From: Portunus trituberculatus
Taxonomy: Eukaryota; Arthropoda; Malacostraca; Decapoda; Portunidae
Length of the DNA: 64,000 nucleotides
Direction of reading: 5' to 3'
Assembly (NCBI RefSeq): GCF_017591435.1
Contig: NC_059301.1
Span: 34,619,736 to 34,683,735, forward strand
Positions 60,634 through 64,000 of the stretch are shown here, in pieces. Position numbers and translations under genes: made by a program. Numbering within the stretch: position 1 is the stretch's first letter; every line of letters begins with the position of its first letter. Below the pieces are notes generated by a model. That model saw only the letters and a program-made list of their open reading frames with translations. It did not search any database and was not told the DNA's origin.

Positions 60634-61502
60634 TTATTTGCCTGCTTGAGTTATGATTTGCGTAATGTCGTCTACGTATTGTATATTTATCCCATCTGTA
60701 ATAGGTGGGGGTATGTCATATGTATATATTGTGTAAAGTGTGGGTGATAGGCTGCTTCCTTGTGGTACACCACTGTGGAGTTGAAAGCTTTGGCCTTGGA
60801 AACTATTTAGTGAAATAGAGGCTGATCTATTGTCGAGAAAGCTACAAAGTAGTTTTGCTATTATTCTAGGAAGTTGTATCTGTTGTAATTTGTATTTGAG
60901 ACCATTTGTCCATACCTTGTCAAATGCCTTGGAGACATCTCTTAAAACTATACAAGACTGCTTTTTGTCTGAGAAGGCATTTGAAATGGTTTCTGTGATA
61001 GTTGCTAGGGCTGTGTCTGTTGATCTGTGTTTGCGGAAACCATGTTGTGAGTCAGGTAGTATATCGTTGTTCTCTAAGAATGTTCTAACTCTCATGTGAA
61101 TTATTTTTTCATAGATTTTGCCCGGTACTTCAAGTAGTGAGACGGGGCGAAAGTTGTTGGGGTCTGTTGTTGGTTTGTTTGGTTTAGGAATTAACTTTGT
61201 TTTAGAGTGTTTGAATACGTTTGGAAAATATCCCATAGAAAATGATATGCTAGAAATTTAGTGAATATTCCTAAAACTTCATCGGGTAGATTCTGTAGAA
61301 TGATTTTATTGATTTTAGTGTGTCCTGGTGTGTTATTTTTTAATTGCTTTATAATGTTTTTAACTTTCTGTATTGTGATCTGTGATGTTAAGTAGTTGTT
61401 ATTTAGGTTATCTGGGTTTCCTTGATAGTAGGGAAGTATTTCTACTATGTTGTTGTTGATGTAAGTGTGAACTATTTGATCGTTCTCTTGATCGAACAAC
61501 AA
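60634..61502 (-). pseudogene. LINE N reverse transcriptase
   Basis: The 200-codon frame 61236-60634 holds FKHSKTKLIPKPNKPT, NFRPVSLLEVPGKIYEKIIH, SQHGFRKHRSTDTALATITE, VLRDVSKAFDKVWTNGL, SGVPQGSSLSPTLYTIY and IQYVDDITQIIT (catalytic YVDD intact). The preceding piece (61502-61191) has LKNNTPGHTKINKIILQNLP, the G-x-D-like finger start with Asp replaced by His. One frame change separates the two. Confidence 0.85.
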
Positions 61503-62233
61503 ATTTTCTGTTGGGATTATTCTGAAGACATTACTCCAGATTTCTCTGAAGATTTTTTCTTTGTCTTTTTCTTCATGTATCTTTTTGTTATCTTGTATTA
61601 GATATTGTGTTTGATTTGATGTGTTACTTTTTAGTTGTTTTATGTTTTGCCAGAATTTCTTTAGATCTTTCTAGAGTGTCTCTACTTGGCTTACTTTATT
61701 TCTCCAATTGATTATGTTCTGTTTCTTTTTTTTTCTTTGCATTCTTCTACAATGGTGTGTTTTATGGTTTTATAAGTGATACATTTAGTGTAAGTCCATC
61801 CTGATTTTAAACTACATTCCATTAATCGTTTCGCTCACCATTGCAGTTCTTTAATATGTTGGTTGTATATAGGTTTCTGTGTTGTTTTGTATGTTCTGGT
61901 ATGTATATGTTTTTCCATAGTTGAGGTTATTGCAGTCATCCACTCTTTCATTGAGTTTTCCAATGTATGGGTGTGTGTTTATGTTTTTTGTTTTAAGTTT
62001 TGCATCTTGTTTGAATTCTTCTCAGTTAGTTTTGTTTGTTATGTATATAGGTGGTGTGTTTATTCTAATAGGATGTGACGTTATCTTTATGATTATGGGT
62101 ATGTGGTCTGAGTCAGTTGTCGGTCCTGGTTGGATAAGTATATTGTGGTAAGTTTTATTGTTGGTTAGTATTATGTCTGGGGTGGAAAAGGCATTGTGTG
62201 ATATGTATGTTGGAAAATCTGGGCCTATATGTG

Positions 62234-62560
62234 CTAGGCTTTGCCTACGTTATTACTCGTTTTCTTGTCTAAATTGGGGTGATGTGCGTTCAGGTCCCCA
62301 ACGGTGTAGGTTGGAGTTGCTTGGGACGCTATTGCATGGAAGTCTGGGATTGATAGATAAGGTCTTCGAGGTGGAAGGTATGTTGTAGCGATGTTTATTG
62401 GGCCTGTACTTGTTTCTATTGTAATTTGTAGTATGTCAGTATCGTAATCATCTTTTATTTTGTGTTTCAGGTTATGTTTAACGAGAATAGCTGAACCGTC
62501 GTGCATTTCATCGCTTGAGTTGATAAGGTAAGTGGTGTAATTTAGTATTTTATATTTTCA
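62234..62560 (-). pseudogene. LINE N endonuclease domain (part)
   Basis: Reads DGSAILVKHNLKHKIKDDYD, IATTYLPPRRPYLSIPDF and YTVGDLNAHHPNLDKK, with GDLN in place of GDFN. The later SDH part is in broken frames. Confidence 0.78.
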
Positions 62561-62771
62561 TTTGTTTTCATCCCGTGACTGTTGAGTAGTATGATTTTAG
62601 GGTCAATTTCTCTGTATATGTTACTAAGTGTGCTTTTTTTGCTTTTCCAGTGTTGAACATTGTGTTGTACGATTTTTAGTGTGTGTGGTGTGTAAGTGTG
62701 TGCCATGTTGTGAGAAGTTGTATGTGTTGTTGTGTTGTGGGTGTATTTAGTACCTTTCTTGGTTGTTTTAT

Positions 62772-63350
62772 TTACTTGGAGGGATGTCTGTGGTGTGTTT
62801 TTGTTGATTTACTGGGGGGTGGTGTCCTCTCCTCAGTTTTGCCACTTCGGGTTTTGTTAAAAAGTGCATCATCCATTATACACCAGCAGTTAGCGAGATC
62901 AATATCGTTATTTAAAAGGTGGCTATAGATTTCCTTTTCATTATATACAGTGTTATTGAATCTCCATTTGAATCTGCCCTCATCTATTGCAGACTTTAAA
63001 TAGTTAAGACTGAAAGTGTCTTTCGGCCATCCCTCGCTTTTCTTAGTTATGATTTGCATCCCTAGGTGGGTGCCAGAAATCTTTTCCAGTACGGGCATAT
63101 CCTCCGGTTTAGTGTTGTCGTTGGTTGTCGTTGGAGTGTTTTGGATCAATGGAATATTGTCGAGGGCCTTTGTGCTTGTTTGAGAAGGTGTATTATTGGT
63201 GTTGTTGCTTGACTGTGTCGGGACTGCAGTATTACATTTTGAGGTGTTGTCAGAGGTGTTCTTTGTCATTATGTTTAAGATGGCAGTAAAAGGTGGGTCC
63301 TCTGGTATAATTATACTGGGGAGGTCATTGGCCTTGTAGAGTTGATGCAA
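62772..63350 (-). pseudogene. LINE N ORF1, C-terminal half
   Basis: A 192-codon frame rich in Asn, Thr and Ser in its first half (NTSDNTSKCNTAV, NNTNNTPSQTSTK), followed by a folded-looking region GWPKDTFSLNYLKSAIDEGR and NDIDLANCWCIMDDALFNKT. The latter recurs in decayed form in M (WPEVKFTVEY at about 57360). No enzymatic motif; gag-type tail. Confidence 0.72.
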
Positions 63351-63570
63351 AGGTTTAAGAAGTGGACATGAACGAGGTACGTCTGAATTTTTATATGTGA
63401 GTCTCTGCCTAGAGAATTAGCCATAGGTTGGGTTGTAGGTGGTTGAGGGGTGTCATGTTTTGCAATTTGGCTATAAGTCTGAGCGTTACCTTGCTTTCGA
63501 GCCTTTCTCTTGTCTGCAATTATTTTTTTTCCATAAAGGGCATTTGTTTGCTAGTGCATGGTGGTCCCCA

Positions 63571-63768
63571 TTACAGTTTGTACATTTTTTTTTTCATTGA
63601 TTTACAATTTTTCCAATCGTGGTCGGTGCTGGAGCATTGTGAACAAATTTTGTAATCATTAGTCGTAGGGCATTTGTTTGTCGGATGATCCTCTATTGTG
63701 TAGCACTTTAAACAGGTAAGTACTGGAATAAACTCGTCTAGGCTGATGTTAAAGTGGGGAATACTCAT
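63571..63768 (-). pseudogene. LINE N ORF1, zinc-knuckle region
   Basis: ISLDEFIPVLTCLKCYTIED then HPTNKCP and CSQCSSTDHDWKNCKSMKKK give two CCHC-type knuckles, aligned with those of M (CVKCYRLEEHNTRGCP, CSECSSEGHLWFDC). A stop and frame change follow. Confidence 0.78.
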
Positions 63769-64000
63769 ATGGAATGCTAGAAGACCATTTTCAATTGTTT
63801 TTTGGCTGCTGTTGAGCTGTTTAGTGTTATTTTAATAATCTTTGTTTTAGGAATTTTGAAAATATTTTCTATTCCTTTATTCAAGAATCCATTTTCGTTT
63901 GACAAGTTCATCTTCGATATCTTTTTCTGAGTTGTTGTAAATGTGGTCGTCCGTATTTTTATTATAACTGTCCTTTTTGCTCTAATTTCAGGGGGAAGTA

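Larger units (their letters stand above)
59950..64000 (-). mobile_element. Jockey-like LINE copy N, same family as M, open at the window end
   Basis: On the - strand: ORF1 zinc knuckles (63768-63571) and C-terminal part (63350-62772), endonuclease (62560-62234), linker (about 62100-61500), RT (61500-60634) and C-terminal domain (60570-60039). The 5' end lies beyond base 64000. The T-rich + strand reflects its A-rich coding strand. Confidence 0.85.

Overview
The window is eukaryotic, repeat-rich genomic DNA, most likely from an arthropod and probably a decapod crustacean. That is inferred from the density of (AC)n, (AT)n and compound microsatellites, the mixture of non-LTR retrotransposon (LINE) families with mariner, pogo/Tigger and piggyBac-like relics, and a tRNA-derived SINE. 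There is no bacterial-style operon structure. The only host protein-coding sequence I can support is one partial exon at 1-415, ending in a good splice donor. Almost everything after it is mobile DNA, possibly inside one very long intron.

Layout. (1) 1-3434: host exon, intronic DNA and a mariner-type MITE remnant. (2) 3445-24314: a head-to-tail train of related CR1/L2-type LINEs, all on the + strand, each ending in an (AC)n tract in which the next 5' end begins: A, B, D, E, F, G, then a decayed pogo/Tigger transposase, copy C and a 146-bp tail fragment. (3) 24316-37853: two full-length copies (H1, H2) of a fourth subfamily, carrying nested insertions whose target-site duplications are readable: a TIR element with a SINE inside it, a 3.2-kb Tigger-like element with an inner inverted-repeat element, a microsatellite grown inside the endonuclease codons, and an 855-bp hairpin MITE. 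(4) 37854-40976: a piggyBac-like MITE, small repeats, an (AT)n tract, a BS/jockey-like LINE (I) and a Tigger-like fragment. (5) 41001-41500: assembly gap of 500 N. (6) 41501-64000: five LINEs, all on the - strand. K is split by a roughly 6-kb I-clade element J (RRM-like and CCHC gag, endonuclease, RT, RNase H) and by a solo LTR. L is 5'-truncated with a poly(A) tail. M and N are jockey-like and of one family; M contains a 1.14-kb (AT)n tract and tandem repeats in its 5' UTR.

How the parts relate. The AC-associated LINEs encode ORF1 (coiled coil, RRM-like region, basic C-terminal domain) overlapping ORF2 (APE-type endonuclease, RT) in the -1 frame. Once nested elements are subtracted, the three complete copies (B, H1, H2) are each about 4.0 kb. 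Two features deserve most attention: insertion into (AC)n that regenerates an (AC)n target, and a 5'-UTR segment that is an inverted, subfamily-matched copy of the element's own 3' terminus. Every LINE copy is broken by stops or frameshifts; many lesions are one-base homopolymer differences, so some may be sequencing error, but others are shared between copies.
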